Positions 16,608-25,086 of a DNA stretch of 64,000 nt are shown here, one piece after another. The notes beneath the pieces are model-generated. The model worked only from the letters and a program-made list of their open reading frames with translations, made no database searches and was not told where the DNA came from. A program made the position numbers and the translations under genes. Positions within the stretch are counted from its first letter, which is position 1, and every line of letters begins with the position of its first letter. The stretch comes from Solwaraspora sp. WMMA2065 (GTDB taxonomy: Bacteria > Actinomycetota > Actinomycetes > Mycobacteriales > Micromonosporaceae): the NCBI RefSeq assembly GCF_030345075.1, contig NZ_CP128361.1, forward strand, positions 744,001 through 808,000. Reading direction: 5' to 3'.

Positions 16608-18554
16608 TCAGGGCTGGCTACGCGGGCTGTCCGGGCCCAAAGTGTCGATGAACTCGTGCGGTCCGGTCACCTCGGACGCGGCGCGGGCCTGCTGCGCCCG
16701 GGCGGACATCTGCTCGGCCACGGTCCCGGCCGGCACTCCGGCCCGCCCGGCGGCGTCGACGACCTTGCCGTACGCCTGCTCGGCGAGGACCAGCGCACGC
16801 CGGTAGTCGTGCCGGGCGAGCGCGTGCTCCGCCGCACCGATCAACCGGTCGGCGGCACGCAGGTCACGGTGGGCCCGGCCGGGGTGCGGACCGTCCAACA
16901 CCGACTCGGCGAGCCGGTTCGCCGCCTCGTTGTACGCGGCGGTCAGGAACCGGTCGCTGTTGTCCCGGTCGAACTGGCTGAAGTCCCAGTTCAGGTCGAT
17001 GTAGCTCATCATCGAGTTGACCTGGTCGCCGGACCAGGCGAAGAAGAAGTCGTCCTCCGGGCCGTAGTCGACGCCGGTCTCGCTGTCGTAGCCGTCATGC
17101 GGATGACTCATTCCCAGGTGGTGTCCCACCTCGTGGATCAGCGTGGTGGTGAGCCCGTACCCGGCGTCGACGATCTCCGGGGAGACGAATGCGAAGACGT
17201 ACGACTGCGTACCGTCGGTGTAGTCGTCGTCGGCGAAGCCCAGCGCCGGCACCGGGGTGCCGGCCGGCAACGCGTAGCTGAACACCGGCAGCTCGTAGTC
17301 GACCCGGTCCTGATCGTCGAGCACCCGGTCGAGTTCGAAACTGTTCTGCAGGTAGAAGTTGGCGAACGGCGGGTAGCCAAGCTCCGGGTAGCAGGACTCG
17401 TCGTCGATCATCACCGCGTAGTAGCAGCGCTCGGCGTCACCTTCGAACGGGAGGTTCTGTCCGTCGTAGTCCAGCACGTTGCGCCACCGCAGTTCCCGCA
17501 ACTCCAGCTGCAGTAGCTCCTCGTCGATATAGCGGACGGACGCGTCGACGCCCTCCCAGCCCTCGTAGACGTTGCTGTCGATGTTGATCGACTTCGGCGG
17601 TTCGGCGCTCGGCAGCTCCGCCGGATAGAGCGGCGACGTGGTGAACAGCAGGTTGATCGCCACGTAGCGGGTAGTCAGGGCGAGGTCGCCGGTGAGCGCG
17701 TCGGGGGAGCGGTAGCCGTCGGCGGCGTACTCCCAGACCGGCGGCATCCGGTAGTCCTCGACGCCGTTGCCGTCGAGGTCGGGATCATCGACGTTCCAGT
17801 TCTCGGTCCACGATTCCGGCCCGGCCGACAGGTCGTGGAACCACACCCGCCGGGTGGAACCGAGGCCGTTCTCCTCGTCGTCGGCGGTGGTACCGCCCCA
17901 CGCGGAGATCTTCCGGCTGTCCCGTTCGGCGCCGAAGTTGTGCCCGGTGTCCGGGTCAGGTTCATCGGTCTTGGTGTAGACGTGGAACTTGAAGTCCGAC
18001 CGGCCGAACCAGTTGATGAAGAAGATGGTGTTGCGTCGGGTGTCGACGCCGGCCGGTGGGTTGAGGGCCAACCACCGCTCCACGCTCGGCGCGTCGATGT
18101 GGTGGTTGTCGGTGATGGTGGCGACGTTGCCCTGCTGCTCGTTGTAGAGCTCCTGGTAGACGGTGAGCGGCGCGGGCGTGGCCAGCCGCTCCAGCTCGGC
18201 GAAGAACCGGTCCTCGTACCGCTTGTTCGCGTACCGGACGCGGTAGTCGTAGGTGTAGGTCAGACCGAGCTTCTCGACCTGGTCGTACCACAGCCGGGAG
18301 CGGACCACCGGCTCGTAGCGCTGCGGCAGTTCATCGAGGTACGCCGACCGGTCCACCTGCGTCCGGCTGTAGCCGAGGAAGACCACATTGACCGGGACCT
18401 TCTCGGTGAGCGCCGGCGCTCCGCCCGGATTGAGGTGCGCGAAGTGCGGCGGTGCCGCCTGACTGGCGGGTGCCGCCGCGACGATCATCAGCAGTGCCGC
18501 TGCCGCCGCTATCAGGGTTGCCGCTGCGGACCTCGTCGTTGTCCTTGTCGACAT
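16608..18554 (-). CDS. Secreted zinc metalloprotease-like protein (metzincin motif)
   Basis: A 648-residue protein. The ATG at 18554 follows GGAGGGAAACT and begins a signal peptide (MSTRTTTRSAAATLIAAAAA, cleavage near ASQAA). The extended zinc motif HEVGHHLGMSH lies at residues 474-484, matching HExxHxxGxxH of metzincins, preceded by the IVDAGYGLTTTL strand. Upstream is a long region with many aromatic and acidic residues that I cannot assign; downstream the end is Ala/Arg-rich and helical (REL-type AADRLIGAAEHALARHDYRRA). An extracellular endopeptidase is likely; its substrate is unknown. It has its own terminator hairpin and shows no operon partner. Confidence 0.8.
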   Translation of the reverse strand: MSTRTTTRSAAATLIAAAAALLMIVAAAPASQAAPPHFAHLNPGGAPALTEKVPVNVVFLGYSRTQVDRSAYLDELPQRYEPVVRSRLWYDQVEKLGLTYTYDYRVRYANKRYEDRFFAELERLATPAPLTVYQELYNEQQGNVATITDNHHIDAPSVERWLALNPPAGVDTRRNTIFFINWFGRSDFKFHVYTKTDEPDPDTGHNFGAERDSRKISAWGGTTADDEENGLGSTRRVWFHDLSAGPESWTENWNVDDPDLDGNGVEDYRMPPVWEYAADGYRSPDALTGDLALTTRYVAINLLFTTSPLYPAELPSAEPPKSINIDSNVYEGWEGVDASVRYIDEELLQLELRELRWRNVLDYDGQNLPFEGDAERCYYAVMIDDESCYPELGYPPFANFYLQNSFELDRVLDDQDRVDYELPVFSYALPAGTPVPALGFADDDYTDGTQSYVFAFVSPEIVDAGYGLTTTLIHEVGHHLGMSHPHDGYDSETGVDYGPEDDFFFAWSGDQVNSMMSYIDLNWDFSQFDRDNSDRFLTAAYNEAANRLAESVLDGPHPGRAHRDLRAADRLIGAAEHALARHDYRRALVLAEQAYGKVVDAAGRAGVPAGTVAEQMSARAQQARAASEVTGPHEFIDTLGPDSPRSQP

Positions 18555-18793
18555 CCAGTTTCCCTCCGTTGACGACAGGTGGCCGCCGGTCCGGCCGTCC
18601 ACCCGTGGCAGGGGCGGTCGCCCTCCGCTGTGGACACGGTGCCATTGATCATCGGCGCTGTAAATCCGCCGCCGGTAAAACCTGGCGGACCCGCCGGGGG
18701 TGTGTGCCCAGTCGGTTGAACCGGGTATCTGTCCGAGCCGTATCCCGGGTTGACGGCGGGTGGTCCGCCGAGCACGGCGATTCGGGAGGCCAC

Positions 18794-19162
18794 GTGGGGG
18801 AGCGGGAGCTGGGGCTGCGGCGGGTCACGATGATCACCGGCGGGCTGGCCGTGGCGAGCATCGCCGGCACGCTCGGCGTCGCCGTGGTGGCGCACGCCGA
18901 TCACACGGCGGACCAGGAGGGGAACGCTCCGGCGGGTAGCGTGCAGGGCGAAACTGCGCCGCAGCCGGCCGGTGCCGACGGGCAACCCGATCCGGGTGAG
19001 GCGGGTACCGATCCGGCGGCGACGGCCGGCGACGGACAACCTGCCCCGGACGGCGCGACCGAACCGGACCAGCCGGTCGACCGGGCCCCGCCGACGGCCG
19101 AGTTTCCGCCGGTGACCGGCGGTGGTGGCCAACCCGGCCAGGCCACCTCCGGCGGGTCGTGA
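18794..19162 (+). CDS. Small exported Pro/Gly/Asp-rich protein preceding apbE
   Basis: A 122-residue protein. The GTG at 18794 has GGGAGG four bases upstream; an in-frame ATG at 18830 is an alternative. One hydrophobic helix (MITGGLAVASIAGTLGVAVV) ending near AHADH acts as signal peptide or anchor. The rest is low-complexity, rich in Pro, Gly, Gln and Asp, and probably disordered. It ends four bases before the apbE start, so the two are likely co-transcribed. No FMN-binding domain is visible, unlike the usual substrate of ApbE. No family recognised. Confidence 0.65.
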   Translation: MGERELGLRRVTMITGGLAVASIAGTLGVAVVAHADHTADQEGNAPAGSVQGETAPQPAGADGQPDPGEAGTDPAATAGDGQPAPDGATEPDQPVDRAPPTAEFPPVTGGGGQPGQATSGGS

Positions 19163-19166
19163 GGCG

Positions 19167-20105
19167 ATGCCGCTGCTAGAAACCCTCCCGGTCGGGCCAG
19201 ACTGTGCACAGTGGCAGGTGTGGGGAACCCTCGCCAGGGTGGTGGTGAGCGACCCTGCGGCGGTGCCGGCGGCCCGAACGATCGTCGAGGACGTGCTGGC
19301 CGCCGTCGACGCCGCCTGCAGCCGGTTCCGCGCCGACTCCGAACTGGTCCGGGCATGCCGCAGCGGAGGAACGCCGGTGCGGATCAGCCCGCTGCTCGCC
19401 GGCCTGGTGTCGGTGGCGCTGCGGGCGGCCCGCGAGACCGACGGCGACGTCGACCCGACCGTCGGGTCGGCGCTGTGCCGGCTGGGCTACGACGAAGATC
19501 TGCGCTGGGTGACCCTGCACGGACGGCCCGCCGTGCCGCAGACCGTCCCGCCGGCCGCGGACTGGCGTCAGATCCGGCTTGACGGGACCGATCTGGCCGT
19601 ACCGGACGGGGTGCAACTGGACCTGGGCGCGACCGCGAAGGCCTGGGCGGCCGACCGCTGTGCCCGGGACGTCGCGCGCCGGTGCCGGGTCGGTGTGCTG
19701 GTCGCCCTCGGCGGCGACATCGCCACCGCAGGGTCGGCCCCGGAGGGACGCTGGCGGATCCGGGTGCAGGACCGTCCATCGGATCCGGTGTGCGTGATCG
19801 GTCTGCCGGCCGGCGGCGCGGTGGCCACCTCGAGCACGGTGAGCCGGCAGTGGACCGCCGGAGACGCAACGATGCACCACATCGTCGACCCCCGCACCGG
19901 TACGCCGGCGGGCCGGGTGTGGCGCAGCGTCTCCGTGGCGGCGTACAGCTGCCTGCGGGCGAACACGTTGAGCACCGCAGCGCTGGTGCGGGGTGCGACC
20001 GCCGATCGGTGGCTGGCAGGTCTCGGCGCGCCGGCCCGGCTGGTGGCTGTGGACGGCACGGTGCGGACCGTCGGAGGCTGGTCCGCGGAGGAGGAGACAC
20101 AGTGA
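19167..20105 (+). CDS. apbE: FAD:protein FMN transferase (ApbE)
   Basis: A 312-residue ApbE-family enzyme that attaches FMN covalently to a Thr/Ser of partner redox proteins, using FAD and Mg2+. Family features in order: VDAACSRFRADSEL, DVDPTVGSAL, the LDLGATAKAWAADR region (usually DLGGIAKG), VALGGDIATAG, and HHIVDPRTGTPA. The ATG at 19167 follows GTGAGGCG. No lipobox or signal peptide is seen, so it may act in the cytoplasm. It overlaps the downstream ferric-reductase-like gene by GTGA. The flavinylation target is not obvious in this window. Confidence 0.92.
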   Translation: MPLLETLPVGPDCAQWQVWGTLARVVVSDPAAVPAARTIVEDVLAAVDAACSRFRADSELVRACRSGGTPVRISPLLAGLVSVALRAARETDGDVDPTVGSALCRLGYDEDLRWVTLHGRPAVPQTVPPAADWRQIRLDGTDLAVPDGVQLDLGATAKAWAADRCARDVARRCRVGVLVALGGDIATAGSAPEGRWRIRVQDRPSDPVCVIGLPAGGAVATSSTVSRQWTAGDATMHHIVDPRTGTPAGRVWRSVSVAAYSCLRANTLSTAALVRGATADRWLAGLGAPARLVAVDGTVRTVGGWSAEEETQ

Positions 20106-21184
20106 CGGAGGCAGGGTGGTTCGTCGCGCGCGGCACCGGGGTGACGGCGCTCGTCCTGTTGTCGGCGGTCGTGGTGCTGGGGGTGGGCAGCAGGTCGGGC
20201 CGACCGGTGTTCGGCCTGCCCCGGTTCGCAGTGAGCCTGGTCCACCGCAATGCGGCGCTGCTGGCGGTCGGGCTGCTGACGGTCCACGTGGTCACGTTGC
20301 TTTTCGATCCGTACGCCAAGCTCCGGGTGTACGACCTGTTCGTGCCGTTCGGCGCCGAGTACCGGCCGCTGTACATGGGGCTGGGCACGCTCGCCGGTGA
20401 CGTGATGCTGGTGCTGGTGGTGACCAGTCTGCTGCGTCGGCGGATCGGCGTGCGGTTGTGGCGGGCGCTGCACTGGCTGGCGTACGCCGCCTGGCCGGCG
20501 GCGCTCGGCCACTCGGTCGGAACCGGCACGGACAGCGGCCAGACCTGGATGGTGGCGGTCAACGCCGGGTGTCTGGCGGCCGTGCTGGGCGCGCTCGGTT
20601 GGCGTCTGCTGCTGTGGGTGCGGCCCCGGTCGCGGCGGCGGGCCACCGACGACGCTCCCCGACCCGGGGGGCAGGCCCCCGGGGGATCGCACCGGCGGTC
20701 GGGACTGACGACCGACGAGGCAGCCGTCCGTCCGCCGACCGACTGGCTGCACGCCGACCCGCCGGGCGACCGCGCGTCTGCCGGCTACCGACCTGCCGTT
20801 CCCGTCGGCTACCGACCTGCCGGTCCTGCCGGCTACCAACCTGCCGAGTATCAGCCGACCGGGCCGATGTGGGACCGTCCGCCTGCGGTAGTAGGTCAGG
20901 CAGAGCACCCGGTCGATTCCTACGTCGGCGGCCGGGCCGCCGCCTCCGTACCGTCCAGCCTGCTGGACATGTACCGCAAGCCGGGATCGGTCTTCCAGCC
21001 GGCGGACCCGCCGGGCTGGCTGCCCGACGCTGGCGCCGACGGCGACCTCGTCGCCCGGCGACCGCCCGAAGCCGGTGCCATCCCGCCGTACGGTGACTCC
21101 GAGGGCTATCGGATTGCGGGCCAGCGTTCCGGCACTCAGGGCGGGGTGAGAGCCCGCGCTGGGAGGGCCGTCAGGCCCGAGTAG
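20102..21184 (+). CDS. Ferric-reductase-like transmembrane protein with long disordered tail
   Basis: A 360-residue protein starting at a GTG overlapping apbE. The first 180 residues hold about five membrane helices with paired His residues suited to heme b (VHRNAALLAVGLLTVHVV and the later HWLAYAAWPAALGH), as in ferric-reductase-like/cytochrome b561-type domains. From about residue 180 the sequence is low-complexity (GYRPAVPVGYRPAGPAGYQPAEY) and probably cytoplasmic and disordered. The last codons run into IS200-like sequence (hairpin 21165-21178), so the original C-terminus may be altered. It probably moves electrons across the membrane together with ApbE-flavinylated and ferredoxin partners. 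Confidence 0.8.
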   Translation: MTEAGWFVARGTGVTALVLLSAVVVLGVGSRSGRPVFGLPRFAVSLVHRNAALLAVGLLTVHVVTLLFDPYAKLRVYDLFVPFGAEYRPLYMGLGTLAGDVMLVLVVTSLLRRRIGVRLWRALHWLAYAAWPAALGHSVGTGTDSGQTWMVAVNAGCLAAVLGALGWRLLLWVRPRSRRRATDDAPRPGGQAPGGSHRRSGLTTDEAAVRPPTDWLHADPPGDRASAGYRPAVPVGYRPAGPAGYQPAEYQPTGPMWDRPPAVVGQAEHPVDSYVGGRAAASVPSSLLDMYRKPGSVFQPADPPGWLPDAGADGDLVARRPPEAGAIPPYGDSEGYRIAGQRSGTQGGVRARAGRAVRPE

Positions 21185-21430
21185 TGCGCGAGGAGACGCC
21201 CTTCTCGAAGTCGCGGCACCTGGCCCATGATCGCCTCCATGCGGGCCAGGTGCCGATCGCCGAACACCTCGTGCCGAAACTTCGTCACGAAGACCAGAAC
21301 GGACATGCATCGCGAGAACTCAATGTCTGCCGGTACGGACGCCTTCGTGTTCAGCCATAGACCAACACGGTACGGTGTATCTCGTGCAGCTCCGTCCTTC
21401 AGCTTCAGGGCGGACAGGATGCCAGCGTGA
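21165..21430 (-). mobile_element. Decayed IS200/IS605-type insertion
   Basis: A relic that sits between the ferric-reductase-like gene and the ferredoxin gene. It contains the tnpA remnant and candidate end hairpins: GGGCC-GTCA-GGCCC at 21165-21178 and GTCC...GCGGAC around 21390-21412 with a TTCAGCTTCAG core. Both ends lie close to the flanking genes, and no TnpB is present. Confidence 0.6.
21185..21321 (-). pseudogene. IS200-type transposase TnpA fragment
   Basis: The minus-strand frame encodes MSVLVFVTKFRHEVFGDRH followed by LARMEAIMGQV, the N-terminal strand and helix of Y1 transposases (usual form HLVFVTKYRR-VF). After Val the family continuation (CRDFE) appears only in another frame, so there is a frameshift. 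The HUH motif and catalytic Tyr are absent, leaving the enzyme dead. Confidence 0.75.
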
Positions 21431-21482
21431 AGCTGCTCCACACACGGCCTTCACCGGGTGGCGCCGTTAGGAGTGACGACAG

Positions 21483-21728
21483 GTGAACGATCCGCACGGT
21501 GCACGGTTGCAGATCGACTGGGCTCGCTGTGACGGTCGGGGTCTCTGCATCGAGCTGCTGCCCGAGCTGCTGACCCGTGACGACTGGGGCTTTCCGATTT
21601 CCCGGGACGGCAGCCGGGAGCCGGCGGTGCCTGCGGAGCTGCGCCGGCACGCCGACCGTGCCGTGGCGAACTGTCCGGAGCTCGCGTTGCGGTTGACCTC
21701 CGCCCAGCCGGCGCGTCGGCGACGCTGA
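21483..21728 (+). CDS. Ferredoxin, 3Fe-4S-type
   Basis: An 81-residue protein starting at GTG. RLQIDWARCDGRGLCIELLPEL and AVANCPELAL give the CDGRGLC and CP cysteines of single-cluster actinobacterial ferredoxins. Only three cluster Cys are present, which suits a 3Fe-4S centre. It belongs by context with ApbE and the ferric-reductase-like protein, from which it is now separated by IS debris. The leader TTAGGAGTGACGACAG contains an AGGAG about 11 bases before the GTG. Confidence 0.85.
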   Translation: MNDPHGARLQIDWARCDGRGLCIELLPELLTRDDWGFPISRDGSREPAVPAELRRHADRAVANCPELALRLTSAQPARRRR

Positions 21729-21851
21729 CCGCGTGCCGCTGTCGCCGAGCTGACCCACACGTACCGCCGCCGTCCACCCCTGGCTGACGGGCGTCTAGCA
21801 TGGGCAGGTCCCGCCGGTCGCGGCGTGGCGAGGAAGCCAAGGACACGATCC

Positions 21852-22754
21852 ATGACCAACGACGACGACGTCCGGGAGCCCTGGCTGCGCCCGGTTCTCA
21901 GCCTCGCGGAACACGCTGCGGGCGTTCGGCGCGGCGAGCTGTTCGACCGTGCCGGCTGTGTCATCGTGCCGGGCCGGCGGCTCGGGCAGCTGGTGGGTGG
22001 ACGTCCACCGGGTGTCACCACCCGGCAGTGGAGTGTGGCCACTCGGGCGCGGTTCGATCTCGTGGTCTGTGGTGCCGACGACTACCGTCCGGTCTTCGTG
22101 GCCGACTTCGTCGACCCCGCCGACCGGACCGCCGAGCAGCGTCGCGACGAACGAATGACCGACGCCGTGTGCGAAGCGGTGGGCCTGGCGGTGCTGCGGG
22201 TCGAGTCGGCGGCGCTGAGGGCGACCGGTCCGGGCCGGCGGGTGGTGGAGTACGTGCTCGACGCACGGACGTTCCAGCAGAGCACGGCCGGGTTGCGGCC
22301 CGGTGAGATCGTTGGGGACATCAGCTACCGGGACATCGTCGGCCGGCTGCCGGACGGTCGGACCGGCCAGGTCAACGATCTGGGTGCGGTGGCACGCGTC
22401 CGGGCAGTGGAGGCCTTCGTCAGCCGGCAGCTGTCCGATCCGCTCCTGCGTAGCCTGCATGTCGAGTGGAAGGACGGGGGCGCGGAGGGCTGGGCCTGGC
22501 TGACTGCCGGCGAGGGTGGGTTGCTGTTCGAAAGGGTACGGATCTGGCCGCACCGGCTGCACTGCGGGATAGCGCCCGGACGATTCGCTGAAGACCTGGC
22601 GGCGGCGGCCGTGGGGGAGCGGTTGACGACACTGGAGATCGGCGAGCCGCAGTTGCGTAAGCGCCACGAGCTGGCCGGCGAGTTGCATGCCTTGCTGTCA
22701 CGCCGTGCCGAGATGAGTGGTGAGTTCGCGTTCGATCATGTGTCGTTCGACTGA
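21852..22754 (+). CDS. DUF2726 domain protein
   Basis: A 300-residue soluble protein. I take the ATG at 21852 (MTNDDDVREPW); an in-frame GTG at 21825 is possible. The N-terminal half carries the DUF2726 pattern: hydrophobic VIVPGRRLGQL, then FDLVVCGADDYRPVFVADFVD, RRDERMTDAVCEAVGLAVLRVES, which resembles a restriction-endonuclease-like fold. The C-terminal half is unassigned (FVSRQLSDPLLRSL, IAPGRFAEDLAAAAV). Such proteins are widespread in actinomycetes; their function is unproven. No partner gene is adjacent. Confidence 0.75.
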   Translation: MTNDDDVREPWLRPVLSLAEHAAGVRRGELFDRAGCVIVPGRRLGQLVGGRPPGVTTRQWSVATRARFDLVVCGADDYRPVFVADFVDPADRTAEQRRDERMTDAVCEAVGLAVLRVESAALRATGPGRRVVEYVLDARTFQQSTAGLRPGEIVGDISYRDIVGRLPDGRTGQVNDLGAVARVRAVEAFVSRQLSDPLLRSLHVEWKDGGAEGWAWLTAGEGGLLFERVRIWPHRLHCGIAPGRFAEDLAAAAVGERLTTLEIGEPQLRKRHELAGELHALLSRRAEMSGEFAFDHVSFD

Positions 22755-22911
22755 TCGCGTGCCTCCCAGCCATCCGACCAGGAGGGCGGTGGCGCCGGCG
22801 GATGTCCGCCCTGCCGCCGGACGAAATCGTCCGGCGCCGCCGCCGGCGCCGATAACCTAGCTGCCCGAGTGACGCGTGGGCACCTCTGCCGGGAATGTAC
22901 CCGACGGGTGG

Positions 22912-23256
22912 TCAGCCCTTGTGGTAGGCGGCGATCACGTTTGCCGGGATGCGACCGCGTTCGGAGACCGGGTAGCCGTTCCTGGCCGCCCATTCGCGGA
23001 TGGCGCGGTTCTGCTCGCGGTCGGAGCGGGCCGGCGCGGCCGAGAAGCTCCCGCGACCCCCTCGACCGCCAGCGCTGCTGCGGCTCACCCGGGTGCCGGC
23101 GGCGATGTACGTGTCTAGGGCTTTGCGCAGCTTGCCGGCGTTCTTCTCGGACAGATCTATGGTGTAAGTGACACCGTCCAGCGAGAACTCGACCGTCCGG
23201 TCGGCCTCGCTGCCGTCGAGGTCGTCGGTCAGCAGAGTAATGACTTTCTTGGCCAC
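22912..23256 (-). CDS. lsr2: Lsr2 nucleoid-associated protein
   Basis: A 114-residue Lsr2 protein. The N-terminal dimerisation domain ([37 protein letters not shown]) is followed by a basic linker ([14 protein letters not shown]) and the C-terminal DNA-binding domain ([20 protein letters not shown], then [12 protein letters not shown]), including the RGR AT-hook-like residues that insert in the minor groove. It silences AT-rich and foreign DNA. The start is GTG at 23256 with GAGGAG upstream. Confidence 0.97.
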   Translation of the reverse strand: MAKKVITLLTDDLDGSEADRTVEFSLDGVTYTIDLSEKNAGKLRKALDTYIAAGTRVSRSSAGGRGGRGSFSAAPARSDREQNRAIREWAARNGYPVSERGRIPANVIAAYHKG

Positions 23257-23784
23257 AGATGCTCACTCCTCGGGATACGGCCGTGTTCGGAATTGAGTCT
23301 GACGCATTGGCCATCGATTCCGCAACACTTCGGCCATTGTCAGTGGTCAGGCGGCCGGCGTTCGCTGGTCCGGATCTCGTTCCGGACACCATTTGGCGCT
23401 GGCCAGGGGGCGGTCGGTCGAGGAAAACCGGCATCCGGGTGCGGCGGTCAATGCTTGTCCCGGGCGGGGGTCACTGATCATCCGGTCTGCGGGCACTGGC
23501 CGGCCACAGCCACGTGGGATGGCCCACAATCCATTACCGAACCGGCGGCGGCTCTCTAGGATTGAGGAGCAGTGACGATCGCCTGGTTCAGGCGACGACC
23601 GCAGGAGCGGTGAGCGTCCGGTTCGGACGCTCGGTAGCTGCCGTTTGATGGACGTGGGTGCCGGCTGCGGTGATCACCGCAGCCGGCGCTCATGTGCATT
23701 CCCTGCCGTCGAAGTGCGCGGGCAGCGGTCGGCCCCGCCGAGTGAATTCAGCGGGGCCGTGACGGTCGACCGACTCGGGGTGGG
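23257..23784. other. Intergenic region with serial hairpins; possible structured RNA
   Basis: No credible protein gene is present in these 528 bp. Between 23581 and 23690 there are successive hairpins: GCCTG-GTT-CAGGC (23581-23593), ACCGC-AGGA-GCGGT (23598-23611), GAGCGTCCG-GTT-CGGACGCTC (23612-23632) and a perfect 28-bp palindrome (23660-23687). TAGGAT near 23557 could be a -10 box. The arrangement looks like a short structured transcript closed by a terminator. Confidence 0.45.
23660..23687. terminator. Perfect 28-bp palindrome
   Basis: GCCGGCTGCGGTGA followed by its exact complement. It is most likely a bidirectional terminator between the hairpin array and the DoxX-type gene that ends at 23785. 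Confidence 0.6.
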
Positions 23785-24333
23785 TCAGCGGAGCCAGGCG
23801 TTGCGCCGTACCAGCGGCAGGTTCCGCCACCAGTTGGCCAGGCCGTACCGGAGGCCAGCGCCGGTCGTGGCCAGGCCGAGCAGCACCAGGGCGTAGACCA
23901 GGTGGTCGTCCAGGAACGGGTTGGTGGCGATCGGCAGCGACGCCAGCCACATAAGGGCCAGCAACAACGAGCCGGATGCTGCGGCGACCCACATTCCGAC
24001 GCCCAGGATCAGCGCCACGCCGATGCCGAGCAGGCCGACCATGAACAACCAGTCGGCCCAGGCCTGACCGGCCATGCCGCTGAAGAACTCGCTGAACGGG
24101 CCCTCCACGTTGCTGAGGTACCCGGTGGTCGGGGATCCGCCGTTGATCCAGGCGCGCTCGCTGGGGGTCGCCTTGCCGAGGCCGGCGAGCTTGTCGAGGA
24201 AAGCCCAGAGAAAGACGAATCCGAGGGCCAGTCTGGTCACTGCCCAGACCACCTCGCCGAACCGGGCCTCGGCGGGCGTGGTGGCGAATCCTCTGTCGGT
24301 CGTGGCTGGTGCCGGGTGTGTGGTGCGTGCCAT
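23785..24333 (-). CDS. DoxX-like membrane protein
   Basis: A 182-residue protein; the ATG at 24333 follows GGGAGGGGATCG. Four hydrophobic helices (AVTRLALGFVFLWAFLDKL, ADWLFMVGLLGIGVALILG, GSLLLALMWLASL, HLVYALVLLGLA) match DoxX/DoxD-type membrane proteins, which are linked to thiosulfate:quinone oxidoreductase or general redox roles. The polar WINGGSPTTGYLS loop between helices 1 and 2 is typical of the DoxD-like subgroup. It is a single gene downstream of the conservon. Confidence 0.8.
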   Translation of the reverse strand: MARTTHPAPATTDRGFATTPAEARFGEVVWAVTRLALGFVFLWAFLDKLAGLGKATPSERAWINGGSPTTGYLSNVEGPFSEFFSGMAGQAWADWLFMVGLLGIGVALILGVGMWVAAASGSLLLALMWLASLPIATNPFLDDHLVYALVLLGLATTGAGLRYGLANWWRNLPLVRRNAWLR

Positions 24334-24483
24334 CTCGATCCCCTCCCTGTCGTTGATCGGTGTCGGTGTCCGGCGCTCTCTCCGACACATCGATTGTCAG
24401 GGGATTTCCCGGCAGGGCGGCAGGGCCGGAAGTCCCGCCGGCCGGTGCCGGAGGTCGGCCTGTCCGGCGGCTGTCCGGCGGGG

Positions 24484-25086
24484 CTATCCGACAGCGGCCG
24501 ACCGGCGTGAGTGATCCCGGGCGTGTTCGAGTAGCTTCACCAGGACTTCCTTGCCGGACTGCCGGTGCCGGGCGTCGCAGAGCACCACCGGCACCTCCGG
24601 ATCGAGGTTCAGCGCCAACTGGACCTCGCCGAGCGCGTACTGCCGGGCACCGTCGAAGCAGTTGACCGCGACGATGAACGGGGTGCCCCGCTGCTCGAAG
24701 TAGTCGATGGACGGGAAACAGTCGGCCAGCCGCCGGGTGTCAGCGAGAACCACCGCACCGAGCGCGCCCATCGCGAGTTCGTCCCAGACGAAGAGGAATC
24801 GCTCCTGGCCGGGGGTGCCGAACAGGTAGAGCACCAGATCTTCGCTGATGGTGATTCGGCCGAAGTCCATCGCCACCGTGGTGGTGGACTTCTCCTCCAC
24901 GCCGGAGACGTCGTCCACCGCGACCCCGACCTCGGTGAGCAGTTCCTCGGTGCGCAGTGGCCGGGTTTCGCTGACTGAGCCGACCAGGGTCGTCTTGCCC
25001 ACCCCGAAACCGCCGGCGATGAGCACCTTCACCGCGGTCGGTGCGATCGGCCTGGTGCCGGCCGGATCAGAGCGCTCGTAGTCCAT
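24484..25086 (-). CDS. cvnD: Conservon small GTPase (CvnD)
   Basis: A 200-residue Ras-like GTPase of actinobacterial conservons. P-loop GGFGVGKTT, switch region EKSTTTVAMDFGRI, G3 FGTPGQERF and a VNCFDGAR loop (NKxD equivalent) are seen. Unlike Ras it has no C-terminal lipidation site. It overlaps cvnC by 20 bp and is the last gene of the minus-strand cvnABCD operon, whose products form a membrane-associated complex resembling a eukaryotic G-protein-coupled signalling module. Confidence 0.95.
   Translation of the reverse strand: MDYERSDPAGTRPIAPTAVKVLIAGGFGVGKTTLVGSVSETRPLRTEELLTEVGVAVDDVSGVEEKSTTTVAMDFGRITISEDLVLYLFGTPGQERFLFVWDELAMGALGAVVLADTRRLADCFPSIDYFEQRGTPFIVAVNCFDGARQYALGEVQLALNLDPEVPVVLCDARHRQSGKEVLVKLLEHARDHSRRSAAVG

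Noticed and set aside
20661-20686. GC-rich palindrome inside the ferric-reductase-like gene
   Set aside because: It falls within the low-complexity coding tail (RPGGQAPGG) and has no second copy that I could see; treated as coding composition rather than a REP element.
22761-22911. Hairpin-like GC-rich tract between DUF2726 and lsr2 as an RNA gene
   Set aside because: Only imperfect short stems (CGCCGGCGG type) consistent with a terminator between convergent genes; too little to support an RNA gene.
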